From Streptomyces lasiicapitis (GTDB taxonomy: Bacteria; Actinomycetota; Actinomycetes; Streptomycetales; Streptomycetaceae), in NCBI RefSeq assembly GCF_014646335.1, contig NZ_BMNG01000001.1:612235-676234 (forward strand): 64,000 nucleotides of DNA, given 5' to 3'. Shown one piece after another: positions 8,992 to 16,649 of this stretch. Numbering within the stretch: the first letter of the stretch is position 1; the number at the start of each line of letters is the position of its first letter. The notes beneath the pieces were generated by a model. It was given only the letters and a program-made list of their open reading frames with translations. It was not told the origin of the DNA and did no database searches. The translations under genes and the position numbers were made by a program.

Positions 8992-9420
8992 TCAGGTTCG
9001 TTCTTCGCGTACGCCCGGCACCGTCATCATGCGGTGGTACGCGGACGCCTTGTGCGGTTCGCCCACCGGGAGGCCGTCCACCTCCACCCAGGCGTGGGCG
9101 CGGAACGGGCCTGTGCGCACCCCGGTGCACCAGTCAGGCCAGACCCCGCGCATCCGGCACAGCAGTGCCGTGGCCACGGAACGCTGCAGGCAGCCCTCCC
9201 CGGCGCAGCGTGCGCTGACCGCGACCACCGCTTGGCGTGCGGCGAGGGCCTCTTCCGTGGTCGCGGGGGTGGCTCCGCGTCGGAGCACGGTCAGGACGCG
9301 GCGGATGCGGTGCGGCTTGAGGGTGGCGATGAGGCGGGCGGCCGCCGTGGCCAGGAGCACCGGGGGGCGGCGGCGCAGGGGCAGGTTGGTGTAGGCGGCG
9401 GGCACCATCGGCTGGCTCAT
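8992..9420 (-). CDS. Lasso peptide B2 protein (transglutaminase-like protease)
   Basis: A 142-aa protein of the lasso leader-peptidase family (B2, transglutaminase-like superfamily). The cysteine-protease triad is visible: Cys in GEGCLQRS, His in FRAHAWVEVDG and an Asp in the following VDG strand. It should cleave the precursor after its threonine-containing leader end, acting with the B1 recognition protein. The ATG overlaps the B1 stop by four bases (ATGA), so B1 and B2 are translationally coupled. The start is fixed by this overlap and by MSQPMVPAAY, which matches the length of the family. Confidence 0.9.
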   Translation of the reverse strand: MSQPMVPAAYTNLPLRRRPPVLLATAAARLIATLKPHRIRRVLTVLRRGATPATTEEALAARQAVVAVSARCAGEGCLQRSVATALLCRMRGVWPDWCTGVRTGPFRAHAWVEVDGLPVGEPHKASAYHRMMTVPGVREERT

Positions 9421-9680
9421 CGGGGCACCACCAGGCGGGCCGCGAGCAGTTGGTCCGTGATCGCGGCCGAGTCGGTGCCCGCGCGCTCGGCGGTCAGGCG
9501 GGGGTAGGCCTCGCGGAGGGCGCGTGCCGTGCCGGGTGGTTCGGCGCCGTCCAGCAGGCTGCGGAGCACGAGCGCGGCCGTGCGGTTGAGCTGCCAGTAC
9601 CGGCCGGTGACCTCGTCCAGGAGCACCATGCCGTCCGGTGTGTCCGTCGCGCAGACATCGGGTCGCAGGGTGAGGGTCAC
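9417..9680 (-). CDS. Lasso peptide B1 protein (PqqD-like RiPP recognition element)
   Basis: An 87-aa PqqD-like protein that binds the leader peptide and presents the precursor to B2 and the cyclase. Typical features: a beta-rich N-terminus with DEVTGRYWQLNRTAALVLRSLLDG followed by a helical C-terminus (AITDQLLAARLVV). The GTG start at 9680 overlaps the cyclase stop (GTGA), and its own stop overlaps the B2 start. The strict overlap order cyclase-B1-B2 is the common actinobacterial lasso arrangement with a split B protein. Confidence 0.9.
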   Translation of the reverse strand: MTLTLRPDVCATDTPDGMVLLDEVTGRYWQLNRTAALVLRSLLDGAEPPGTARALREAYPRLTAERAGTDSAAITDQLLAARLVVPR

Positions 9681-11650
9681 GGGGCTCCTTCGGTGAACGC
9701 GGTGATCGCGGTGGTCGCGGTGGTCGCGGTGGTCTCGGTGGTCTCGGTGGTCGCGGTGCCTTCGGCGCCCGGCAGGCGGGTGCGGGCGGTGCGCGGAGTG
9801 CGGGCGCGCAGCCAGATCTCACTGCCCAGGCTGGAGCTGAGGGACCGCAGGGACTCCGGGCCGGGATGCACCCCGAGCACGGACGCCCGGACCGCGGCGT
9901 CGTCGATCAGCCCGGCGCGGGCGAGCAGCGAGTCGTCGAAGAGCTCGACCAGGCCGTGGCGGCTGTGGCGCAGGGAAGCGTGGAAGTCCGCGCTGTACTC
10001 GCCCTTGGTGGTGCGGCGCAGCACGTCGTCGGGCACTATGCCGCGCACCGCCTCGGCAAGCACCGGCTTGTACCGGCCGAGCGTGCTGCGTTCGGCGACG
10101 CGGATGGCAAGGGCCGCCTCGATCACCTGGTCGTCGAGGTAGGGCGCGGCGTGCGGCAGACCGCCCGCGGAGGTCACCTGGTCCAGTTGGCGCAGGCCGC
10201 GCCCGCCGGTCCTGACGCAGGCCAGTGCCGTGTGCTGGCCGCGCTCGGGCGCGAGGGGTCCGGCGGCTTCGGCGGTCTCGGTGGTCTCGGCGGCTTCCAG
10301 GAGCAGGCTCCGTACGGCCTCCGCCGCGTCCCGGGTCGCCCACGGCGGCATGCGCAGGTCCGCGCCCCAGGCCGTCGAGGGGGCGCTGCGGACCAGGGCC
10401 GCCGAGGCGGGCGCGGGCGTGGTGAGGCTCTTCGCCCACGCGGTCAGCCACTGGCCGTACGTCCTGCGGTCCGCGAGCTGCCTCAGGAGCTGCCCGAGGG
10501 GCCAGTGCTGGGAGGCGCGGTGGGTGCGGATGCGGGTGTACGCCGCCAGCGGGTGGCGTCGTACGTAGTCGTGCAGGTGCGCGGGGAAGGTGCTGAACAG
10601 CTCGTCCCCGCCCGCGCCCATCAGGTGCAGGCGTGATCCGCGGCCGGTCATCAGGCGGCAGAGCGCGGCCATCCTGGCGCCGTCGCGCACCCATGGCCCC
10701 GGCTCGTCGGTGGGCACGGCGGCGCCGGTGAGGGCCATCAAGTCGCTGTACCAGTGCGGCCATTGGCCGGGGGCGGGCACGACGTGCTCGATGTCGGGCA
10801 GGTGGGCCTGCGCGCGGGCGGCCCAGGTCGCGTCGTCGTTCTCCGGGTCGAGGCTCTGCCAGCGCATCGTCACCAGCTTCGCCCCGGCGGGCCGGGAGCG
10901 TTCCTGTTGGTGGGCGGCCAGGAAGCACAGGCTGGTGGAGTCCATGCCTCCGGTGAGGTCCGCGCTCACCGTGCCCCGGCCTGTCACGCAGGACTCCACC
11001 GCGGCGGTCAGCGCCGCGCGCACCGCGGGCACTCCCTCGCGCCAGCCGAGCTCCGGCTCCGGCGGGGTCCACCACCGCCGGGTCCGGGCCCGCCCGTCCG
11101 CGTCGAGCAGCAGGCAGTCGTACGACCGCAGGGCTCGCACCCCCTGCCACACGCAGAGGTCGTCCAACGGGTACGGGAGCGGCGAGGACAGCAAGTGCGC
11201 GGCGAGCAGGCGTGCGTCGGGGCTCGCGCCGATCGCGGCGGCGAGCCGGTCCGCTCTGTCGGCGGCCACCGTCACCCCGCCCACGCGGGCGTGGAAGAGG
11301 CGCCGTACGCCGGACGCGCTCCCCCGGGCCCGGACCTCGCCGTCGACCGAGGCGAGGAGGTGGAAGCTGCCGGTCAGGCCTTCGGCAATGGTGTCCACGT
11401 CGCCGATGTCCCGCAGGCGTCGGGCCCGCGCGGACAGTGCTTCCGCGGTGACGGGGCAGCGCCCGATCACCGCGACTCGCCGCGCCCCTGCCGTGCCCAC
11501 CGTCACATGACCCTGCGGCCAGCTCCCGAGCAGCCAGGGGCGGCCGGAGTCGTGGGCGATGGTCTCGGTGGCCCAGGGGCGCAGGAGCCGTGCCGCGGCC
11601 ACGCCCGACGCACCGTCCGGAAGGACCGTGAACCACACGTCACCGCTCAT
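9677..11650 (-). CDS. Lasso cyclase, asparagine synthetase-like
   Basis: A 657-aa ATP-dependent macrolactam synthetase (lasso C protein). The asparagine-synthetase core is marked by the PPi loop SADLTGGMDSTSL, the GAGGDELFST segment and KGEYSADFH. The N-terminal glutaminase-like half lacks the Cys2 nucleophile, as expected of lasso cyclases, which adenylate an Asp/Glu side chain and join it to the N-terminal amine. It lies 47 bp after the precursor gene. The last about 30 residues are a Thr-rich tail (TATTETTETTATTATT) encoded by a simple DNA repeat near 9691-9760; a second short TTETAEAA patch lies mid-protein. Confidence 0.92.
   Translation of the reverse strand: MSGDVWFTVLPDGASGVAAARLLRPWATETIAHDSGRPWLLGSWPQGHVTVGTAGARRVAVIGRCPVTAEALSARARRLRDIGDVDTIAEGLTGSFHLLASVDGEVRARGSASGVRRLFHARVGGVTVAADRADRLAAAIGASPDARLLAAHLLSSPLPYPLDDLCVWQGVRALRSYDCLLLDADGRARTRRWWTPPEPELGWREGVPAVRAALTAAVESCVTGRGTVSADLTGGMDSTSLCFLAAHQQERSRPAGAKLVTMRWQSLDPENDDATWAARAQAHLPDIEHVVPAPGQWPHWYSDLMALTGAAVPTDEPGPWVRDGARMAALCRLMTGRGSRLHLMGAGGDELFSTFPAHLHDYVRRHPLAAYTRIRTHRASQHWPLGQLLRQLADRRTYGQWLTAWAKSLTTPAPASAALVRSAPSTAWGADLRMPPWATRDAAEAVRSLLLEAAETTETAEAAGPLAPERGQHTALACVRTGGRGLRQLDQVTSAGGLPHAAPYLDDQVIEAALAIRVAERSTLGRYKPVLAEAVRGIVPDDVLRRTTKGEYSADFHASLRHSRHGLVELFDDSLLARAGLIDDAAVRASVLGVHPGPESLRSLSSSLGSEIWLRARTPRTARTRLPGAEGTATTETTETTATTATTAITAFTEGAP
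9691..9760. repeat. Simple repeat encoding cyclase Thr-rich tail
   Basis: Tandem imperfect repeats of a 9-bp unit, GCGGTGGTC/TCGGTGGTC, encode the ATT/ETT-rich end of the cyclase. Unit number is likely variable between strains. Confidence 0.7.
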
Positions 11651-11697
11651 GGCATGTCACCAGTCATGGAGCTTTCGGTCTCGGATCGGTGGTCGGG

Positions 11698-11835
11698 TCA
11701 GCTCGGGCCGAGATACCACTCGTAGGGCGGGAACCCGCCTTCGTAGCGCGCCCCCAGCGCCTCGCCGCGGGTCAGCTCGGCGAAGTCACCGACTTCCACC
11801 ATGGCCGGTGGTTCGTACATTTCTTCCTGACCCAT
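11698..11835 (-). CDS. Lasso peptide precursor
   Basis: A 45-aa precursor. The 23-aa leader (MGQEEMYEPPAMVEVGDFAE, then LTR) fits the lasso recognition pattern YxxPxLxxxGxxxxxT with Y7, P10, M12 in the Leu position, G16 and T22. Thr at position -2 sets cleavage after Arg23. The predicted 22-residue core starts GEALGARYE and continues GGFPPYEWYLGPS. Gly1 and Glu9 would form a nine-residue macrolactam ring, and bulky F, Y and W residues in the tail could lock the thread. There are no cysteines, so it would be a class II lasso peptide. ATG 11835 has GGGAGG at good spacing, and the cyclase gene follows after 47 bp. I do not recognise the core as a named lasso peptide. Confidence 0.9.
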   Translation of the reverse strand: MGQEEMYEPPAMVEVGDFAELTRGEALGARYEGGFPPYEWYLGPS

Positions 11836-12077
11836 GGAGGGCCTCCCTGTCTCTGTCTCCGGATGCCTCCGGACGTGGTGCGGCTCCGCACCCTGGCGGA
11901 AAGTGCCCACGGCATCCGGCGTCACGCCCAACGGGTGCGCCGCCCACCCGAAGGAATGAATGAAGCGGATTTCACCGCCCGAACGAGGCATGAGGGACCT
12001 GGCGTACGCGCCGTGTACGCCGCGCACCCGGGCAGCAGGAAGGAACCGGCGGCACAGGGACGGGCCGTCGGCGACCG

Positions 12078-12482
12078 ATGAGTTCCGCCTGCCCCGGCGG
12101 TCCCCCTAACGTGGCTGTCTCCGAAGTACACGCGCCGAATCTCGTGGTCGTGGCCGGGCCCGTCCGTCAGGACGACATCCCCCGGCTCTGCGCCGACCTG
12201 CGGGCCGCCGCGCTCGCGTCCGGCGCCGACGAGGTGATCTGCGACGTCGGCGCCGTCACCACCGCCGACCTCGCGACCGTGGAGGCCGTGGCCCGGCTCA
12301 GACTCGCCGCCCGCAGGTCCGGGACGGGGCTGCGGCTGCGCGGCCCGGCCCCGGCCCTGTGGGCGCTGCTCCGGCTGGTCGGTCTGGCGGAGCTATGCGT
12401 CGAGGTGGAGCGGCACCCCGAAGAACGGGAACCACCGCTCGGTGTCGAGGAAGCAGTGGAATCCGGCGACCCGGCCCTCTGA
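12078..12482 (+). CDS. STAS-domain anti-anti-sigma-like protein
   Basis: A 134-aa STAS-fold protein. It shows the beta-alpha pattern of SpoIIAA-like proteins: VVVAGPVRQDDIPRLCADLR, EVICDVGAVTTADLATVEAVARLRLAARR, GLRLRGPAPALWALLRLVGL. The usual DxS/T phosphorylation motif is replaced by VGAVTTAD, so control by phosphorylation is uncertain. The C-terminal tail EEREPPLGVEEAVESGDPA is shared by many Streptomyces homologues. The last 90 bp overlap, tail to tail, the end of the ECF sigma gene on the other strand, so the two transcripts are complementary over that stretch. A GTG at 12111 is an alternative start. Confidence 0.8.
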   Translation: MSSACPGGPPNVAVSEVHAPNLVVVAGPVRQDDIPRLCADLRAAALASGADEVICDVGAVTTADLATVEAVARLRLAARRSGTGLRLRGPAPALWALLRLVGLAELCVEVERHPEEREPPLGVEEAVESGDPAL

Positions 12483-13376
12483 GATCTCGATGACCTGGAT
12501 CGCCCAGGGCATGAAGCCGCCCTTGTCCGGATCGGGCTTGTACTGCGCGAAGCCGGGGGTGCCGTTGACCTCGACGGGAAGCAGCCGGGAGTTCGCGCAG
12601 GCGGCGCCCATCGTGGACATGAAGCCCGTGATGTCCCGCGGGCCGCGCAGCCACAGGTCGAACGGGGGCATCGTCATGACCGCGTCCTCGTGGAGGAGGG
12701 CCGTGAGGGCCGCCATGTCGTATCCCTCGAAGGCCGTGACGTAGCGCTCCAGGAGCTTCTGCTGTTCGTCGTCCAGCGGGTCGGACGTCGCCGTGTCGTC
12801 GGCCGGGCGCTCGGCGAGGGTGGCTCGGGCGCGCTGCAGGGCGCTGTTGACCGACGCGACCGTCGTGCCGAGGAGCTCGGCGACCTCGCTGGCCTTCCAC
12901 GCCAGGACCTCGCGCAGGATCAGCACCGCCCGCTGCTTGGCGGGCAGTTGCTGCAGGGCGGCGATGAAGGCCAGGCGCACGGACTCCTTGGCGACGGCGG
13001 CCTCGGCGGGGTCGGCGATGCTCGGCAGGACCCGGCCGTCCGGTATCGGCTCCAGCCAGACGTTGTCCGCGCGGGGGGTCAGGGCCGCCTGCGCGAGAGG
13101 GGTGGAGGCGGTGAGGTCCATGGGGCGGGCGCGGCGGTTGCCCGCGTTCAGCATGTCCAGGCAGACGTTCGTCGCGATGCGGTACAGCCAGGAGCGGAGG
13201 CTGGAGCGGCCCTCGAACTTGTCGAAGCTGCGCCAGGCGCGGACCATCGTGTCCTGCACGGCGTCCTCGGCCTCGAAGGCCGAGCCCAGCATGCGATAGC
13301 AGTACCCCGTCAGCTCGACGCGATGCTTCTCAAGACCCGCGTCCAGCTCTGTCGTCGCCCCTGCGCTGTTGCTCAT
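12393..13376 (-). CDS. ECF sigma factor with SnoaL-like C-terminus
   Basis: A 327-aa RNA polymerase sigma factor of the large ECF class. Region 2 is AEDAVQDTMVRAWRSFDKFEGRSSLRSWLYRIATN; region 4 is LQQLPAKQRAVLILREVLAWKASEVAELLGTTVASVNSALQRARATL. A C-terminal SnoaL/NTF2-like domain follows (LERYVTAFEGYDMAALTALLHEDA... WLRGPRDITGFMS), which in related sigma factors modulates activity in place of a separate anti-sigma factor. I use ATG 13376 (MSNSAG) with GGGTGGG upstream rather than the ATG at 13409. Target promoters are unknown. Confidence 0.88.
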   Translation of the reverse strand: MSNSAGATTELDAGLEKHRVELTGYCYRMLGSAFEAEDAVQDTMVRAWRSFDKFEGRSSLRSWLYRIATNVCLDMLNAGNRRARPMDLTASTPLAQAALTPRADNVWLEPIPDGRVLPSIADPAEAAVAKESVRLAFIAALQQLPAKQRAVLILREVLAWKASEVAELLGTTVASVNSALQRARATLAERPADDTATSDPLDDEQQKLLERYVTAFEGYDMAALTALLHEDAVMTMPPFDLWLRGPRDITGFMSTMGAACANSRLLPVEVNGTPGFAQYKPDPDKGGFMPWAIQVIEISEGRVAGFHCFLDTERWFPFFGVPLHLDA

Positions 13377-13566
13377 CCCGACCCACCCCTGTGCCTCTGC
13401 GTGCCTCATGGTGCCTGCGCCTTGTCGGCGTGGAACTTCCCAGCACCTCGGAAGCTACCGCAGGCCACTGACAATGGCCTGCGGAGCGGCGAAAGCGGCA
13501 GCTCACAGGGGTTGTTTACGGTATGGGGAGCGGAGTGGGCCGGGCGTCGGAGAGCCCGCGCCGCCG

Positions 13567-14901
13567 TCAGGCGGTCCGCGCCGTCCGCGCCGTCCTCGAC
13601 GCCGTCACCCGTTCCACCCGCGCCACCCGGGTCCCGTACAGCGTGATCGACACGACGCCGACGACGGCGAGGACGCCGAGGGCGACGGTGCCGCCCCAGC
13701 CGCCCGCGTGGAACGCCATGGCGCCGAGCGTGCCGCCCGCGCTGGAGCCCACGTAGTACGCGGACTGGTACAGCGCGGAGGCCTGCGCGCGGCCCGTGGT
13801 GGCCGTGCGGCTCACCGACGAGGACGCGACCGCGTGGCCCGCGAAGAAGCCCGCGGTGATCAGGACCAGGCCGAGCAGGACCATGACGAGCGACGTCGAC
13901 AGGGACAGGAGAAGGCCGCCCGCCGTCGTGCTCACGGCGAGGTAGAGGGCGCCGCGCCGGCCGAGCCGGGCCACCAGCTTCCCGGCCGCCGCCGACGACG
14001 CCGTACCGACGAGGTAGACGAGGAAGACCGAGCCGATGACGCCCTGCGGGAGCGAGAACGGAGCCTCGGTGAGGCGGTAGCCGATCACCGTGTAGACCGC
14101 GCCGAAGACGGTCATGAACAGCGCGCCGATCGCGTACAGGCGGCACAGGAGCGGGTTCGACAGGTGCGAACGGACCGTGCGCGCAAGGGACTTGGGGCTG
14201 AGCGTGCCCGGCGTGAAGTGGCGCGGGGCGGGCAGCAGCGCGCGGAAGGCGAGCGCGCCGACGACCGCGAGCAGGCCGACCACGGCGAGCGCCCAGCGCC
14301 AGCCCCAGGCCTGCGCGACCCAGCCGGTGACGATGCGGCCGCTCATGCCGCCGATGCTGTTGCCCGCGACGAACATGCCGATCGCGGCGACGAGCGCCTT
14401 GGGGCGGACCTCTTCGGCCAGGTACGCCATCGCGGACGCCGGGAGTCCGGCGAGGGCCGCGCCTTGGACGGCGCGCAGCGCGATCAGTACGCCGATGTTC
14501 GGCGCGAACGGGACCAGCAGGCCCACCGCGACGGCCACCGTCAGCGAGACCGTCATCAGGGTGCGCCGCCCGAACCGCTCGGAGAGGGCGCTCAGCGGCA
14601 GGACGAACAGGGCAAGCGCGCCGGTCGCCGCCGAGACCGTCCAGCTCGCCGTGGAGGCGCCCACGCCGAGGTCGGCGGAGATCAGCGGGAGCAGGGCCTG
14701 CGTGGAGTAGAGGAGCGCGAAGGTGGCGACGCCCGCCAGGAAGAGGGCGAAGCTCATGCGGCGAAAGCCGGGGCCTCCCGGTGCCATGCGCGAGTCGTGA
14801 GTGGTGGTGGATTCGGTGGACTTGGTGGACTCGGCATCGGGGGACGACGGGGTGAGGGCGACCGCGTGGATTGCGGACGCCCCGCTACTGGCAGGAGGCA
14901 T
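13567..14901 (-). CDS. MFS transporter
   Basis: A 444-aa major facilitator with about twelve hydrophobic helices. The start of helix 2 to loop 2-3 shows the MFS signature region ALSERFGRRTLM, and repeats of AGFFAGH and SALYQSAYYVGSSAGG mark the second half. It belongs to the YnfM/drug-proton antiporter type of exporters; the substrate is unknown. It diverges from a LysR regulator gene across 62 bp that contain an imperfect dyad, so the LysR protein probably controls it. The N-terminal 35 residues are Ser/Thr rich; an alternative ATG at 14787 (MAPGGPGF) would remove them. Confidence 0.88.
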   Translation of the reverse strand: MPPASSGASAIHAVALTPSSPDAESTKSTESTTTHDSRMAPGGPGFRRMSFALFLAGVATFALLYSTQALLPLISADLGVGASTASWTVSAATGALALFVLPLSALSERFGRRTLMTVSLTVAVAVGLLVPFAPNIGVLIALRAVQGAALAGLPASAMAYLAEEVRPKALVAAIGMFVAGNSIGGMSGRIVTGWVAQAWGWRWALAVVGLLAVVGALAFRALLPAPRHFTPGTLSPKSLARTVRSHLSNPLLCRLYAIGALFMTVFGAVYTVIGYRLTEAPFSLPQGVIGSVFLVYLVGTASSAAAGKLVARLGRRGALYLAVSTTAGGLLLSLSTSLVMVLLGLVLITAGFFAGHAVASSSVSRTATTGRAQASALYQSAYYVGSSAGGTLGAMAFHAGGWGGTVALGVLAVVGVVSITLYGTRVARVERVTASRTARTARTA

Positions 14902-14921
14902 GCCACGAACGTACGACCATG

Positions 14922-14947
14922 ATTCTCATGCGTCCAATGCATGGAAT
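14922..14947. promoter_or_regulatory. Putative LysR-type operator
   Basis: Imperfect inverted repeat ATTCTCATGC...GCATGGAAT centred between the divergent MFS and LysR genes. It has the expected position for an operator serving both promoters. Confidence 0.45.
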
Positions 14948-14963
14948 CGTCATAATCGTTCCC

Positions 14964-15926
14964 ATGCAGCATCAGCCAAGGTCACGGCCTCGCCTGTCGC
15001 AGAACAGTGGCACAGAGGACACAGCTCACATCGTGCGGCTGCTCGCGCCGCGGCTCGCGTACTTCGCCGGCGTTGCCCGGACCGAGCACGTCACGCGGGC
15101 CGCGCAGGAGTTGGAGGTGCCGCAGTCGACGCTCTCGCGAGCGCTTGTGCGGCTCGAACGGGACCTGGGGGTCGAGTTGTTCGCCCGGCATGGTCGTACG
15201 GTGTCGCTGACTCCTGCGGGGCGTACGTTTCTGGGGTCCGCGGAGAAGGCGCTCGCGGAGGTGGGGAAGGCTGTCGAGTCGGTGCGTGCGGACGCCGATC
15301 CCGCCTCCGGGAAGGTGGCGTTCGGCTTTCTCCACACCATGGGGTCCGAGACTGTGCCCGGTCTGATCCGGGCCTTCCGCGCGGACCATCCCCGTATCCG
15401 GTTCTCCCTCGTCCAGAACTACGGCGAGGCCATGCTCGATCGGCTGCGGGCCGGGGAGCTCGACCTGTGTCTGACCTCGCCTGTGCCCGATGCACCTGGG
15501 CTTGTCGCCCGTCGGCTCGATGAGCAGCGGCTTCGTCTTGTCGTTCCCGACGACCATCGGCTTGCCGGGCGCAAGCGGATTCGGCTTGCCGAGGCCGCCG
15601 ATGAGGCCTTCGTGACCCTTGAGCCCGGGTACGGGCTGCGGCGGATCACCGACGATCTGTGTGCCGAGGCGGGGTTTCGGCCTCGGATCGCCTTTGAGGG
15701 GGAGGAGGCCGAGACGTTGCGGGGGTTGGTGGCGGCGGGGCTCGGTGTGGCGCTGCTCCCGCCGCCCGCCGTGGCTCGCCCCGGCGTCGTCGAGCTCACC
15801 GTCACCGGGCAGCGGGCCGTCCGCGAGATCGGGGTGGCGTGGCTGGAGGGGCACCCGGACACGGCACCGGTGGCGGCGTTCAAGAAGTTTCTGCTGGGGA
15901 GGCGGGGGCGGTTGTTGCCGGAGTGA
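14964..15926 (+). CDS. LysR-family transcriptional regulator
   Basis: A 320-aa LysR regulator: N-terminal HTH (LAYFAGVARTEHVTRAAQELEVPQS then TLSRALVRLERDLG, ELFARHGRTVSLT) followed by a periplasmic-binding-type effector domain (GKVAFGFLHTMGSETVPGLIRAF, GELDLCLTSP, GVALLPPP). I choose ATG 14964 because earlier in-frame ATGs would place the start within the divergent promoter dyad. It probably senses a small molecule linked to the neighbouring exporter. Confidence 0.88.
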   Translation: MQHQPRSRPRLSQNSGTEDTAHIVRLLAPRLAYFAGVARTEHVTRAAQELEVPQSTLSRALVRLERDLGVELFARHGRTVSLTPAGRTFLGSAEKALAEVGKAVESVRADADPASGKVAFGFLHTMGSETVPGLIRAFRADHPRIRFSLVQNYGEAMLDRLRAGELDLCLTSPVPDAPGLVARRLDEQRLRLVVPDDHRLAGRKRIRLAEAADEAFVTLEPGYGLRRITDDLCAEAGFRPRIAFEGEEAETLRGLVAAGLGVALLPPPAVARPGVVELTVTGQRAVREIGVAWLEGHPDTAPVAAFKKFLLGRRGRLLPE

Positions 15927-16021
15927 AGTTTTCCCCAACCCCGCCCCTTCCCACTGCATCAATCAGCGGCTCCGCCGCGGGCAGGGGGCTCCGCCCCCGG
16001 ACCCCCGTATCGGCCTGAACG

Positions 16022-16123
16022 GCCTCGTCCTCAAACGCCGGACGGGCTAAAACAACCCAGCCGCACCGGCAAGATACGGCCCCGCCGGCTAGGTCCAGCC
16101 CGTCCGGCGTTTGAGGACGAGGC
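16022..16123. terminator. 27-bp perfect inverted repeat from paired extragenic repeats
   Basis: Arms at 16022-16048 and 16097-16123 are exact reverse complements, separated by 48 nt. They are two opposed copies of the streptomycete extragenic repeat also seen at 6967-7034. They lie between the convergent lysR and hxlR genes and can act as a bidirectional terminator. Confidence 0.75.
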
Positions 16124-16162
16124 GCGGAGCGCCGACAGGGGGAAAGGGGCGGAGCCCCAGAC
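16095..16162 (+). repeat. Streptomyces extragenic repeat, copy 2
   Basis: Nearly identical to copy 1 at 6967-7034, including the AGGCGCGGAGCGCCGA hairpin and GGGGCGGAGCCCC. An inverted partial copy precedes it at 16022-16048. Confidence 0.8.
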
Positions 16163-16167
16163 GAGGG

Positions 16168-16590
16168 TCACCGGTGCCCGGACTCCGCTCCGGCAAGCGC
16201 CGCTTCCTGGGCCTCGATCAGTTCGTCCCAGTGCTCCCTCGTCCACTCGCACGCCGCGTCCAGCGGGTCGAGGAGGCCTCGGCCCAGCGCGGTCAGGGCG
16301 TACTCCACACGGCGTTCCGTTCCGCCGTGTTGTTCCTCCCGTGCCAGGAAGCCAGCTCGCTCCAAGCCCCGCAAGGACTGGGTCAGGGACTTGGACGTGA
16401 TGCCGCGCAGCGGGATCTTCAGTTCCGAGAAGCGGCGGGGGCCGTCCTGGAGGCAGCGCAGGATCATCGGGGCCCACTTGTCGCCGACGCGGAACGGGAC
16501 CAGGGGGGACGGGCACACGGGGTCGAACATCTCGGGGTCCAGCGGGGCCCGTTCAACCCGTCCGGCCCGTTCAGCCTGCGGCTTCTTCAT
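16168..16590 (-). CDS. HxlR-family transcriptional regulator
   Basis: A 140-aa winged-helix regulator of the HxlR family. The family landmarks are a conserved Cys near the N-terminus (DPVCPSPLVPF), VGDKWAPMILRCLQDGPRRFSEL, the recognition helix ITSKSLTQSLRGLERAGFLAREE and the wing RRVEYALTALGR. HxlR proteins often sense electrophiles or oxidants through that Cys. It diverges from an NAD(P)-binding protein gene, the usual arrangement for an HxlR and its target. A palindromic site lies just upstream. Confidence 0.88.
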   Translation of the reverse strand: MKKPQAERAGRVERAPLDPEMFDPVCPSPLVPFRVGDKWAPMILRCLQDGPRRFSELKIPLRGITSKSLTQSLRGLERAGFLAREEQHGGTERRVEYALTALGRGLLDPLDAACEWTREHWDELIEAQEAALAGAESGHR

Positions 16591-16595
16591 GATCC

Positions 16596-16612
16596 GTACC
16601 GTACGGCGGTAT
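16596..16612. promoter_or_regulatory. Putative HxlR operator
   Basis: Inverted repeat TACCG-TACGG-CGGTA just upstream of the HxlR start codon, in the divergent promoter region. A leaderless-type -10 TAGGCT (16637-16642) lies 7 nt before the ATG of the oxidoreductase gene. Confidence 0.45.
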
Positions 16613-16649
16613 CCGATCGGAAACCAGCCATCGGCCTAGGCTCCCGGCC

